The notes beneath the pieces are model-generated. The model did not search any database. It was not told the origin of the DNA and saw only the letters and a list, made by a program, of their open reading frames with translations. DNA of 64,000 nucleotides from Membranipora membranacea (lineage: Eukaryota > Bryozoa > Gymnolaemata > Cheilostomatida > Membraniporidae), in NCBI GenBank assembly GCA_914767715.1, contig OU612066.1, positions 19,134,283 to 19,198,282 on the forward strand. Direction: 5' to 3'. Positions 1 to 11,254 of the stretch are shown piece by piece; within the stretch, counting starts at the first letter, position 1, and each line of letters opens with the position of its first letter. The position numbers and the translations under genes were made by a program.

Positions 1-1156
1 GTTTGTTGCCGGCAGTTGACATAACAGGTCCCTTTATTTCTTATTTCGTTATCTGTTTTGTGTAACGTAATTTTAGCACAATAATTACTATACTAGGCCT
101 AAGAACGTTCATATGACACATTTTTGTGACAGCTGTATCAACATCTATATTCATCCAGGGATGATATGACTTGGCTGTTTAGTCTACAGAATAACGAATA
201 AATAGATAAGAATTTTCTCAACCGGGACTGAAAGGTCTCTGAATAAAAAACAGCTTAGGTGCTCTACGTAGGTCTCGCTCCCTAATCACTCTCTCATAGA
301 TGGAACTATACCTATGCACCCTGAGTTACGTTTTGTGCACGAATTGTCTAATTGAGCGATATGACCAGATTTCCTTGGGAAAAGGATCGATTTTAGCTGA
401 GAGAACTTGGATCTCCGTGTTTCCGAGAACTATGTTAGGACAACCCTTATGTCCGATGCAATCATACCAGGGAGTTTGGGACAAATGTTATTGCGTCTCC
501 AACTCCCTGATCTTACATACTACCTGATATCTTTAGCTCTCCCAAGGACTTCACTCTCCAAAGTTGGAGTGAGGATATGCGTTTGGTTTGACCCAAAAAA
601 GTTTGATCAATGTGACTAAGAACCAGAATACCTGTCGCTGTTATACATTTATTATATTCAATGTACCTAAAAATAAAAATGATCAGCATAATACACTGTG
701 AATCATTCGATCTGGTAACTATTGATGGATTTAAGCAGAGTATAGCAGGGTGCAAGGACTGCCTTACGCAATGAACCTTCTTTTCAGTTCTCTGGGGCCT
801 GCACCCAGTGACCAAGCACCCTGATGAAGTTTGTTCATCTAATTGATACTGCAAACACTCTCTAGGTATCACTATCATAAGCATTGAATACTAACTGAAG
901 TCGAAGACTTGACATTGATTTTACAGCCTACAACATGTTACAAGGGTAATTAAACACTTACAGTGATAAGTTGCAGGACTAGTAGACCAGATGAGCTGTG
1001 CTACGGCGTTATTATTGTGTATAAAATCTCCTGGATCTCCAGTTGTCCATTGGAAAATACTTTAACTTGGCAAAGTCTCAGCATCTTAAATCCGGCTAAG
1101 TGAACCTGCCACTGTCTTGCCAATCAATGCAATCCTGATACATGTTGAGGTTTAAA
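1..1156. other. Intergenic, no gene recognised
   Basis: No open frame here resembles a known protein, and no run of exon-like segments with matching splice phases was found. The only structure noted is a short hairpin at about 469-508. The region lies just left of the inverted-repeat element that starts near 1157. Confidence 0.5.
469..508. repeat. Imperfect hairpin related to the one at 63752-63783
   Basis: The left side reads CAGGGAGTTTGGGACA and the right side ends CTCCAACTCCCTG, giving an imperfect stem around a loop of about 12 nt. The same left arm recurs in the perfect hairpin near the right edge of the window, so this is probably a member of a small palindromic repeat family. Confidence 0.4.
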
Positions 1157-2130
1157 CGTGATCGAAGATCGGTAACTGTAAATTGCTGAACAGGCTGAAC
1201 GGACTGAACAGCTGAACAGAATTTCTCAGACTAAAATTATTATTTGTAATCATTTCTCTGGCTGACTATCACTTCTCAAACACATTCCTCCCATACCTGA
1301 CAAGTCTCCCTTTTTGGTAGGGAGCCTCCCAGTTTTTAGGGTCTTTTTCCAACCCCTCCCTATCTCCCTTTTTCCTCCCTTTTTTCAGCTTCCTCTACCC
1401 AGAAAACCTTTTGAGCTTCTTTTTGCAAGGGAAACTATGTTTTCCTACCTCAACAGTGCATATACCTGTGTAATTGCTTATTACCATTACTGCTTGTGTG
1501 TAAAATCAGGTAAAATGACGCAATTTGTAATATGAAAGCTCAAGTTTTGGCTTAGAAATATGACAAATGAGGGCTGAATTGGTTGAATTGCGCCGGCACT
1601 GCAGGACGCAGAGCAGTATTCCGGGTCGGAAGTTTGTCTGCGGAGACCTCCTGATTTCTGGGTCTACCTACTTGTCATGTATGATTCCTCCTAACCACAT
1701 GATTTGATGAGTCACTAAGTTCCTGTTGGCACCTAATATAACCAATTTAGGGCAAGCAAATGAAGCAATCAATGTGCCAATTATGACCAAATCTGATGGT
1801 GTTCTGGAAATTGGATACCAGAAACATTATCCAGCTCCACCTTCCATCTAGCCAGTCTTAACAAGCTTTGTTTATGGGGGGGGAGCTACTTTCCATCCAT
1901 TCACTAGTAGTGTAATGCCGAAAAAAAATTACTGCGAATAAAATTGAAAGAAACCAAGGTGAATGCAAACTTAAAATAAATAACTTAATGAGAAGAATAT
2001 AAGGATTTGTCCATGCTCATGCAAAATTAGACAATCATGTAAAGAAGCAAACGAATAGTAGTCTGAGAAATTCTGTTCAGCTGTTCAGTCTGTTCAGCCT
2101 GTTCAGCAATTTACAGTTACCCGATCGACG
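1157..2130. mobile_element. Non-autonomous element with ~70-bp terminal inverted repeats, interrupted by a MITE
   Basis: Positions 1157-1231 and 2061-2130 are inverted copies of each other. Both contain GTAACTGTAAATTGCTGAAC followed by repeated 'GCTGAACAG' motifs and end in TTTCTCAGAC. No coding capacity is seen between them. The 392-bp MITE at 1292-1683 sits inside, so without it the outer element would be about 575 bp. Target-site duplications of the outer element were not resolved. Confidence 0.6.
1292..1683. mobile_element. hAT-like MITE, copy 1 (8-bp TSD)
   Basis: This 392-bp element starts CATACCTGACAAGT and ends ACTTGTCATGTATG, a 14-bp terminal inverted repeat with one mismatch. It is flanked by a perfect 8-bp direct repeat, ATTCCTCC, at 1284-1291 and 1684-1691. 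A second copy of about the same length lies at 56109-56494 with its own perfect 8-bp duplication. Eight-bp duplications are typical of hAT and P superfamily transposases. No coding sequence is present, so it would be moved in trans. Confidence 0.85.
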
Positions 2131-2806
2131 ATTAAGTCAGTCTGGTGATGATTGCATATCATTCCTATGGCTTATCTCTGGTTAATCTCTAAAATGCTTG
2201 TTCATAATCATATAGGCTGTAAAATAAAACAAGTAAACATACTACATGTTGTTTGGACTTGGTCAGATTACTGACACATCACATCAATCACAGTCAAACT
2301 TAGAAGTTAGAACCAAGTAACTTGATGAGCTCTACGCTTACAGCAAATGCCCTCATCTAGCAGATATTACTATACACCTAGCATTGTATACACTATATAC
2401 ACATATCTACTCCAAAACTGGGTTGGTCTCTGACAATGTTTAACTGCCCCCTCCCCTGGTTAGGTTTCAAACAACAACAAAAACCAAAGGGGCAGTCAAA
2501 AACTGCCAGTGTCCCAGATGTTAGCATAGGCCTGTGACCATTCCTCACTCAGTAGCAGCCTGTAGTTTAGTACTAGTACTAGGTAGCCTATGAGTGTCAG
2601 TAGTCACTCTTGCTTGATACATATTTATATTTCATCACATCATTATCAACTATCTAAACATTGGGCAGTTTCATTGCTTTGTTTGTGCGCCCACAAAACA
2701 AAGCCCAAACCAACCAAAGTAAGGAAATGCAGTGATGTGAGTGGTAGAAGCAAGGAGTAACAGGGGAAGCTGTGACTCCTTGATAGAAGAAAAAAGTGAT
2801 TTCGGG
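2131..2806. other. Intergenic, no gene recognised
   Basis: No recognisable protein or RNA gene is seen between the inverted-repeat element and the 15-bp tandem array. Confidence 0.4.
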
Positions 2807-3002
2807 TCAAAAGGCCACTGCCAAAAAGCCACAAAACCACTGGCCATAAAGCCACAGGCCAAAAGGCCATTGGTCATAAGGTCACTGGACAAAAGGCCAC
2901 TGGTCATAAGGCCACTGGTCTAAAGGCCACTGGTCTAAAGGCCACTGGTCTAAAGGCCACTGGTCTAAAGGCCACTGGTCTAAAGGCCACTGGTCATAAG
3001 GC
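2807..3002. repeat. 15-bp tandem repeat array (AAAGGCCACTGGTCT unit)
   Basis: About 13 units of a 15-bp motif run through this stretch. The left units are diverged (GCCATAAAG, GCCACAGGCC forms) and the right-hand units from about 2925 are almost identical. That gradient suggests recent expansion at the right end. Open frames reading through it are low-complexity artefacts. Confidence 0.85.
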
Positions 3003-4203
3003 ATCATTCCTTCATGATGATGATGATACTTAATTCCTACCTTTATAATATAACTGTCATCTTATTGTGGAGAATACTACTTGATTACAGAATGTCTATA
3101 CTATACTTACAGCCATATCATAGGTAGGGAAAGTCAAGCAACTTCTCAAACACTGTGACTTCCACTCCTAGTTCAACTTATGTAAAATAGTCCTATTGCT
3201 TTTTCAGCTAGATCTTGAACAATGAACCTGTGATAAATTCCCACTCATTTATCTATTCCGACAGATGAGCAAGTATGTACAAGTCTATTAATATTGAAAC
3301 TAACCGAGCTGCGCCACATGTAAATTGCCTCTAGCCGAGCTGCGCCATCACAAATTATTCCCCCTCTGGCTCAGCTCGTCTGCCGCACTTGTGGCTTAAG
3401 AAAATTACACGCTTCTGACTCCTGTGAGTGAAAAACTCCTTGGAAACTCAAGCAACCAGTCATTGATTTTTGGTGCGCTGAAATACTTTACTGTGGGGAA
3501 GGATTAAATTAAGATGTTAGTTAGAAGTTAGTAACTGCCTGCATTATAATGTTTATCTACCATGACTATATAGCCGCCGTTGAGCAATGATAAAGCATGT
3601 CAACCAATCAATGCTGTTCACAGTACTAACTAACAAACAACCTTGCTTACAACATTACATATTTCAAATTACATTACAAAAATAACCCAGTTCTGAAAGT
3701 TACTAACATTAGTGTGATACGATGCAATAGCAAAGTGGTTCAACTTGGCACACAATGCTAAGGTTTAAATCAGTATGAAGTAAGGCTGCGATGTAAATAA
3801 CATTTACCAGAGAGATAGATGCCGAGGTTGTCAGTCAGTAGGCCTATGTCCAGGCAGGGAGAATTCTCTCTGGTCCAGGTGAGAGAATGATTGGAATTGA
3901 TACCAAATGTGTATGATTAGTGTATGATCTGTGTGAGCTCTGTCTGAGTCGATATTGGTACCTTGAGTGGCTAGTAAGTAACCTTGTTAAAGTCAGTTAA
4001 GTGAGCAAGTTAATAGTAATGGCTTGTAAACCATCTGTATGTGTCATTATATTCACAGCATTAGTTGGATAAGACAATATAGTATTATGGTAACCAACCC
4101 GAGTTGTGGGTCCCTTCATATTCTTTTGTTATGTTACTTTGAATAGAGTATGCACTTTCATTCAGCCAACCAATTGTTTACATTTAATTATAATTGCATT
4201 GTG
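3003..4203. other. Intergenic, no gene recognised
   Basis: It begins with a short GATGAT microsatellite. A GAGCTGCGCC motif is repeated near 3306 and 3337. Nothing else is supported. Confidence 0.4.
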
Positions 4204-5076
4204 TTAACCCTTTTGCGTCCATTCCCTTTTCAATAAGCCAATTCAGCAGTCCCAAATTGAAAATTGTCATTATCCAACTGGGTGAAATTTATGTAATGGT
4301 GCTCGATATAAGTAGTGGACAACCACCAGTCATGGGTTTTCCGGCATCCCAGAATGCCAGTCAGGGTTCTCCGACTATGTGTTAGTGACAGCCCAGAACG
4401 CGCCAGTTCCCAGAGCTTTACCAATGTTTGCAAGCCGCCTTTTCCAAATTTTAACTTAAATAGTGTGTGATATTGTACTGGCTGGAGGAGATAATGACTG
4501 GAATAAATACAGATGAGAATACTAGTAACATTCAGTAATTATGATGATGACAAAGTAATCATCAATGCAGAAAGCCTTGGTCACGGTCAGTTCTTGTGAA
4601 GAAACATATTCCTTCACCATCAGTTGCCTGCCCTATTCCCCTAGAATGGCCCCAGAAGCTTCATTTTCTGAATCAACAGATTCGTCACTTAGATAACATC
4701 AGTTATCTGACGACATTATTGCCATAGAAATATTTTGCCCAAAACTAAGGATCGTAAATTAATAACGTGTGTTGAATAATGGAGTAAGGATATATCCTTA
4801 CTCTGTGAGCATATTTTGCAGTCATCGATGAAGTAATTTATTATGAGCTGCAATAATGTTTGTTTTGACAACAATGTGATATTTTATGTGGGGAGAGCCT
4901 TGTCAAAGGTTATAAAACATTGGCCATGTAGACATAACCGCATCCGCTAGGATACTGTGTGTAGTCATAAAAGATGTTGATGCGTGACCTATTTAGCTAA
5001 AGTTGTTGAGGAATTTCTATCAACACAGCGCACTAACAGCTCTGTGACGTCAAATATCAAATATTTTCAGGGTTAA
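4204..5076 (-). mobile_element. Possible degraded piggyBac-like element
   Basis: The left end reads TTAACCCTTTTGCG, and TTAACCCT is found inverted at the right end (5069-5076), as expected for a piggyBac end flanked by a TTAA target site. On the minus strand at about 4655-4720 a broken frame encodes an acidic Ser/Asp/Glu-rich stretch (LSDESVDSENEAS), like the N-terminal region of many PGBD transposases. Only about 8 bp of the ends match and the frame has stops, so this is a weak call. Confidence 0.3.
4782..4803. repeat. Perfect 22-bp palindrome
   Basis: The sequence GAGTAAGGATA followed by its exact reverse complement, TATCCTTACTC, forms a perfect palindrome without a loop. Function unknown; it lies inside the possible piggyBac remnant. 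Confidence 0.7.
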
Positions 5077-7085
5077 TTTTATGCGAACGTTTTTTAGGAA
5101 GGCCTCTACTGCGATAGATATATAATGCACTTAGAGTGGACCAATTTTTTAAAGAAGCATATCATTACGGAGGTGAAGAATCAGAGAATAATGTGATGCA
5201 TAAGTAATATTGAGCCACCTAGTGGTTTCAGGGTGATGAAAAATGTAAAGGAATTTGACTGCCTCCTAAAGAGAGGAGTATTGATAATCGTGTAAGCAGT
5301 GGAATACCTTGAGAAACTTTCTATATAATTTTACATCAGATCTTGTCCATCTGTGCATCACAGATACTCAGCACATCTAAACATGGACTATCAATATTAC
5401 TGACTGAGTGCAGCATGCCATATGAGAACCTATGTCAAAGCACACATCAGTCACATAGGAAATTAATTTGTCGAGTTTTTGAGTTATTTCATCAGTATGG
5501 ATCTTATTTGGGGGGCTAGTGTTGGATATTATCGCAAGATTTGGCACTAACCATAAAGCATTGTATGGACCATTTTTAGGTAAATCTGAAATAAGCAAGG
5601 CTTTGTCAGCAGGAAGAATCCATTGCTCCAGTGTAATCTTATTTAAACAGAGCAAACAAGCGCAGCGGTATGAAATGAAAACCACTCGCTTGAAAAGCTG
5701 TGGACAGGGAATGGGTCATAGTCATTGATTGTAATATACAGTCAGTATTTATAATCTTTGGTACAGTGGTTCTTCTAATCTCTTCTTCAACATGGGCTCA
5801 TAACAGAAATGAAGGTTGTTTTGATTAGCGGTCTCAACTCATTAAATTTGAACTTTTATGTCATCGACAGACTTGTGAGTGACTTTGTCATGTATTTGCA
5901 AAAGTTGTTATCTAACCACAATCGTCTCTAATATCACTGTATTTCCCCCATAATAGGCTCATCACAAATCGCCTGGACAATTTGGGCTGTGCATGAGTAG
6001 GCAACTCAATAGTGTAAACTTATAACCCCCAAACCTACCAGACCAAGTAACCCTGAAGACTTATGCATGTGTGATAGCTGTCTTAATCTCAATTCAAGCT
6101 CAAAAATGATACCAAGAACCCTGTTCCTTTACAAACACTTTAAGAATTTGTTATTTGTCAGCGAAATAATTTGATTTTGTTGGATCTCTGTATAAGATTC
6201 ACTGTAAAAAAATAGATTCTCTAACTCAGCTGACAAATTTTAAGTATATTGTGAAACACCATATACAAATTACTTTTCAATATTGGTATTTGAAAATGTA
6301 ATCAAGAGAAAGTCAAAGCTGAAAGTGGTGGCCATAGACTTAATAGTATATTAAGTCTATGGTGGTGGCTAATTGCAGCTATAAAGAAAAGAAAGTTTTC
6401 TATGACAGCTTTTTATCGCAGTTAAATTCTTCGCAGCATATCACTTTAATGTTCATTTCAGGAATAAAAAACATACATGCTTACATGGGCTGCCAAAATA
6501 TGTCTCCGTACTTCAGTGATCAGAATATATTGTATGTCCAGTCTAATTATTCAATCGGACAATTCAAATTAACCTCTATAATGATGCCCTTGGCCTGTCG
6601 ACTATTCTTATAGAGAATGGCAGCGCTGGAGATTTTGGAAATCTGGAAGTAATGACTAATAGAAGGCTGTCTGATCATTCACTCAAGTTTTACCAGAGGT
6701 TTCCAGACTTAGGTAAATTATCACCTCAATCTATCAAATCATTGCTGATATGGTTATGATATGGGATCGGACACATCAGTTACCATATTATTGTCAGGAA
6801 GACCTGGAGCTGACCTTATAATCTCAACTGAATGACACAACGCAACTCAGTATCAATTGTTATCGGTCTCAATTTTTCTTGTGCCCAGTGACCAAAGTTA
6901 CAAGTTATCATCTATATTTTACATTACCATGCTATCCGGACCAGAATGTTCTGAGTAGGTCTCTTACTATAATTATAGCAGTATAGCAGCAGAATGTTCA
7001 AGAACATCGATCTAACTGCTCATCTAGCTGTAAAGGTTCTTCAATAATATAGATATATATTTGTGTAGCTTATTTCAAGGTTCAA
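5077..7085. other. Intergenic upstream of TANGO6, no gene recognised
   Basis: No recognisable coding exon. It must contain the 5' flank of TANGO6, but I could not identify a promoter or a transcription start from sequence alone. A perfect hairpin is at 6332-6362. Confidence 0.4.
6332..6362. repeat. Perfect 14-bp-stem hairpin (CCATAGACTTAATA)
   Basis: CCATAGACTTAATA, a 3-nt loop GTA, and TATTAAGTCTATGG. The same half-site recurs at about 13583 beside a foldback element, and a shorter hairpin version lies near 15880-15900, so it appears to be a dispersed palindromic motif. Confidence 0.7.
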
Positions 7086-10000
7086 ATGAAAGATACGAAG
7101 TGTATGTCGGGCGGCGAGGCGGAAAAATTCCTTCAAATTCTACTATACCTGCTAACTCAGCTAAATCAAACAATAGAAAGCCAGATGGAAGAGTACAGAC
7201 TCAACAAATCAAACAAGTCAATCCTCTTACAGTGTTTTGTCTATGGTGATAACTGTGCCCCTCCACCTCTCAGCCCTGACGTGCTCAGTATTGGTAAGTT
7301 ATCAGACTCTGCCCCTGCACCTGTCAGCCCTGACGTGCTCAGTATTGGTAAGTTATCAGTTGCATAGCAAACCAGATGTGAGTACGAGTAGATCACTAAA
7401 TTCCAGTTTTGTTTAACGTCCTGTCACAAAATTTGTTGTATGGTTATGACATTTTATACTTGCAAGTGTACATTATAAAGGCACTGACTCAAATTGTAAT
7501 AAGAACAAATTCATCGCCTTGATGAGTGGGAGTGCTTCTCAAGGCCAAACTGTTGAAGTTGATCTGAATTTTTGACTAACAGAAGAGGTTAAATATCATT
7601 TTTATAACCGGTGGATGGTTGCTACTTTTTGTCTCTCCAGGACAGAAAGACATACTGAGTAAAGTGTTACAGTTCATTGTTACACTGGGTATTCTACCAC
7701 ATCTGCCTGTCGGCGTAGGCCTTAGTATCAACTCTAGAAGCCAATTTGCAGATTTGATCAGCTCACTTGTTCACTCAAATACTGAAAGCCTGTGTCACAA
7801 TGTTTTGACCATACTGAATACTGTCAAAGCCGCTCATATACGAAAGTAGACTGTTTCTCCTCCAATGATAATCATATTTTCTCTTGACAGCTGTGTATGG
7901 TATTATTTCCTTTAGAGTAACTTTGAATTCTTTGAATGAATTGGAACTCTAATTTCTGGGTTGAAAACATGCAGTGGTAGATGATCTAAAAAATACACAC
8001 ACGTCTCGTACAACAAAAACCCAATGCATAGCTTTCATTTTAGGATCGTTATTCCTGGATAAACATGTCAGTGATCTGTTCGCTGGACTGATGGTTGTCT
8101 GTCACTACCAGCAGCAGCAGCAGTCACAGAGCAGAGCATCAGAGTACATCAATATAGTCTCTGAGTCACAGCATAAACCCAACAAGCATGTGAATAAAGC
8201 TTCACCCGGTCACAAGGCAATGGCAAATGAATTAATACATGCTGAGATGGATCATTTAACCATAAAGAGTTATCCTCCCCTCATAGTGAGCGAGATTCTC
8301 ATGTTACAGGGTGGTGGTAGAGCAAAGGTCAGCCTCAAAACATTCTGTTAATTTGTCAAATAATCCGGGTTGTGATATTATTGGTAATGGAGTGATAAAG
8401 CTGGCAAGCCCATATCACTTGCTGTAAAATTTAAATCGATCTTGTGATTGAGCAATGAAAACATGATTGTTACATGTAAAACCACAAATACTGTTATTTG
8501 CAGACTCCTGCTTATGTTAGAGCAATGTATCTTACTAGAATACTACTCTCTAAGGGCGGTTTTAAGGCAATAGTTGGGGGCATGATCACCAGCGAAACTA
8601 ATGACTGCAAAAAATTTGAAATGGTTGGGGGAGTTATTGCCACTCCCCCAAAAGGCTGGACTGCTGAAAAATACTACAAACTCATCTCCCCGCAGGTAAA
8701 CCTAACATCACTCCATCTATTTATATTATCTGTTGTGTTATCCCTATGCCCTTCACTTCGGTAACACAGAAACTAAATGAAAGCGAAGTCAAAATTACAT
8801 ACTATTTACAAACAACATCGGACCGAGTGACATTATTTGTTTTGTCTTGCTTTTTGTTGATATGAATGTGCGACTTTTCTGTGTATTAGGTGTTATCACT
8901 GCTGAGGGATAATGATGACGGTAGTGAAGAAGTTACCGACAGTATTATAGAGTATGTGCAGCGATACTGTGTAGCGTACAATCTAAACATGCACAGATCA
9001 TGTATGATCACTTCTGGTCTCAGCTTATTGGTGATGTTTCTACTGAGATCTCAGCTCTCACCATCAAATATCTCTGCAAAGTAAGTAGTGATATGTCATG
9101 GAATGCCCAGACAAGCTCGCTAGTATGGCACGCAGTTTGGATGCAAGGGCGTATTGGCATTTATGGCTGACTTACTCACTTAGAAATGCTGGTTCTGCAA
9201 ACGAGTTTTATGGTGCAGAGCCATCACTCCCTCTAACATTAATTCAGTCATAAACAGGCAATAAATTGCTGGGTTAGGGATTCTAAAATAAACTATCGGA
9301 GAAACTTCAAATGTAAAAATCTTGCAACACAATTTCTTACCCAAATCAGTTGCAGATTTGAAACTTAAAATTCGAATCACAGCTTTGCATTTGATTTCAG
9401 TGCCCTCCTATCAGTTGTAACTAGTCATCGCCAACACCTACACAAACTCTAGTCAGCCATTAAAATAGGTTGTCCTCGATATGGTCAATCATAGTGATTC
9501 ACCTCTTAACCTCATGCTAATATTACAAACAAACAATGCGGCAAACCTTTGGTCAAACTGTCATAAAGAGGGCAGCCGAACCCGCGTGCATCAGCCTTTA
9601 CTACTTGCTCTGATTCTTTCGTATTCCAGGTGGATTTGTTTTAGGGAAGGCTTGAGTTTCGTTAGCCAGAAAAGCTGAACCTGGTTGGTTTAGTTAACCT
9701 TCACACTCACACAATCTAACACAATCTCACACAATCTCATACATTCTGTACTTGCTGCTGATTGTGGTTTGGGTTATCAAAGACTGAAGATGAAGGACTG
9801 ACTAACCTATATCGAGTAGAAGACCACACTAGATCCGAATATCTGCTGATGCAAAATTTAAGCGCTGAAGCTAGGATAAAAAAAGGTTGATTAAATGTTG
9901 ATAAAAATCATATGTCTTGTCACTCCCCACATCCCAAAGCATGGGCGGCGAAATTCTAGTGCCTTAGTGGCGAGGCCGCAATATCTGCGCCAAGTTGCTC

Positions 10001-11009
10001 TCTGTTTACAGGCAGGTGGGAGCACACCATGGGGCCAACCAATCCTCATTAGAAGATGGACTGCAGTGGTATTCGAACCCACAACCTTCAACACATCCTC
10101 TTGCTTTCATCGGTGCTCAGTTTGAGTCGGTAGTTGTAAGTCTCTCATATAGGCATTTCTGGTTAAATGCAGTTGTTAGCTGATGTTGCAGTGCATGACT
10201 GAGATATAACAACACATAAGGATTGTGAGTATGTAGAATTTGTCTCTTTTTGTAGCTGATATGCTGCGGCGTCGAACCACAGTCCAATTTTATAACAGAA
10301 GTGATATACAGAATACAGAAGTGATGATCCCAATATTTACTGTCTATTTGAGGAATATACACACTGTCATTGTCACAGATACCAGGTAACTAAATAGTTA
10401 TAATAAACACAAACAGACAATTCAAGATTTCCGACTGTACCATTCAAGGTGATCTATGTCATCCAATGCTTGGTGCCTGAATAATGTGAACCGTCAATTG
10501 TAGTTTTTTAAATAAATGGTTTCAATTTTTTTACAGCTCTCTTCTTTTTCTGCTCCCAAAGACCAATAATGCTAATTTTTAAATACTTTCTTTAAAATAC
10601 CCTGGTCGAAATATAGCTACAAACATACAGGGTAACACACTCGATAACTTGAAGAACCCTATTTCAGTTAGCTTGCTATGAGCTACCCCATTACTAGGTT
10701 ACTCATGTGTGGAAAGGATCGCTGTACGCTGTGATTGTTATTACTTGGTTGACTTTGTGTTGTAGGCTATGCTGTGAGGAGCTGCATACATCCTGCTTAC
10801 AATTGAGTGATGATCAGTTACTCAACTCGTTCCTCCATCACATTACATTCAGTAATAAGCAGATCCGTGTCCAAGGTGACAAAGTAGCAAGTATCCAATC
10901 AGCTGATGATCTGAGTACAGAGCAGTTAAGAACTTCAACTATACTGTTCTGCCTCTCCAAAGTGACCAGTCAGAAGCTTATACAAGAATATTTCATGAAA
11001 CTCTTACAG
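7086..11009 (+). CDS. TANGO6: TANGO6 (TMCO7) homologue, N-terminal part, six exons; rest not found
   Basis: Exons: 7086-7293, 7641-~7845, 8044-8327, 8504-8695, 8890-9080 and 10766-11009. The start ATG at 7086 is the first in frame; an upstream exon cannot be excluded. The peptides match my memory of the TANGO6 N-terminal half: 'LPVGVGLSINSRSQFADL', 'LFLDKHVSDLFAGLMVV', 'TRILLSKGGFKAIV' and 'CKKFEMVGGVIATPPKGW'. TANGO6 is a large HEAT-like protein linked to Golgi organisation and secretion. Exon 3 encodes a five-glutamine run from CAG repeats. Junctions 1-2, 3-4, 4-5 and 5-6 agree in phase. Junction 2-3 does not: the obvious donor (GTAGAC, 7846) leaves two bases where exon 3 needs one. About 450 residues are accounted for, against roughly 1100 in vertebrates. 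The C-terminal RTP1-like domains were not seen before the foldback repeats at 11.2 kb, so the gene may be truncated or have a very long intron. Confidence 0.7.
7240..7347 (+). repeat. 54-bp tandem duplication of the end of TANGO6 exon 1 including its splice donor
   Basis: The end of exon 1 plus its donor (CTCAGTATTG|GTAAGTTATCAG, donor at 7294) is repeated 54 bp downstream (donor at 7348). The stretch between is open in the same frame. Use of the second donor would therefore add 18 residues repeating PxSPDVLSIG and keep phase 1. Confidence 0.75.
9913..10090 (-). mobile_element. tRNA-derived SINE, copy 1
   Basis: The stretch matches the reverse complement of 57870-58030 and the body of the element at 36430-36660. 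On the minus strand the right end carries a pol III B-box-like GGTTCGAATACC. The shared body contains GCATGGGCGGCGAAATT. It lies in the large intron between TANGO6 exons 5 and 6, in reverse orientation. Confidence 0.65.
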
Positions 11010-11254
11010 GTGAGAGAGAGAAAGAGTAACTGGTGTCCTCAGATAAAACTAATAAATCAACCTGTTACTTCTTACTTATTCTCTAACTATTCTCTAACTC
11101 TGACAGTAAGAGGTAGGTAGGTAGGAGTAAGGAGTAGTCTCCCTCTGTTAGAAGGCCGCTGTTCGCTCGGTAACATAGCAATCAGGTGTCACAATCCCTT
11201 AGTTCAAATATCATCGCACACCACACCACTGAATGTGGCAAATTTACCAGCAGT

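Noticed and set aside
300-884. Short overlapping frames on both strands near the left edge
   Set aside because: No recognisable protein, no supporting splice structure, and they lie around a hairpin repeat.
2807-3002. CRISPR array
   Set aside because: The units are contiguous 15-bp repeats with no spacers, in an animal genome. The same applies to 43506-43779.
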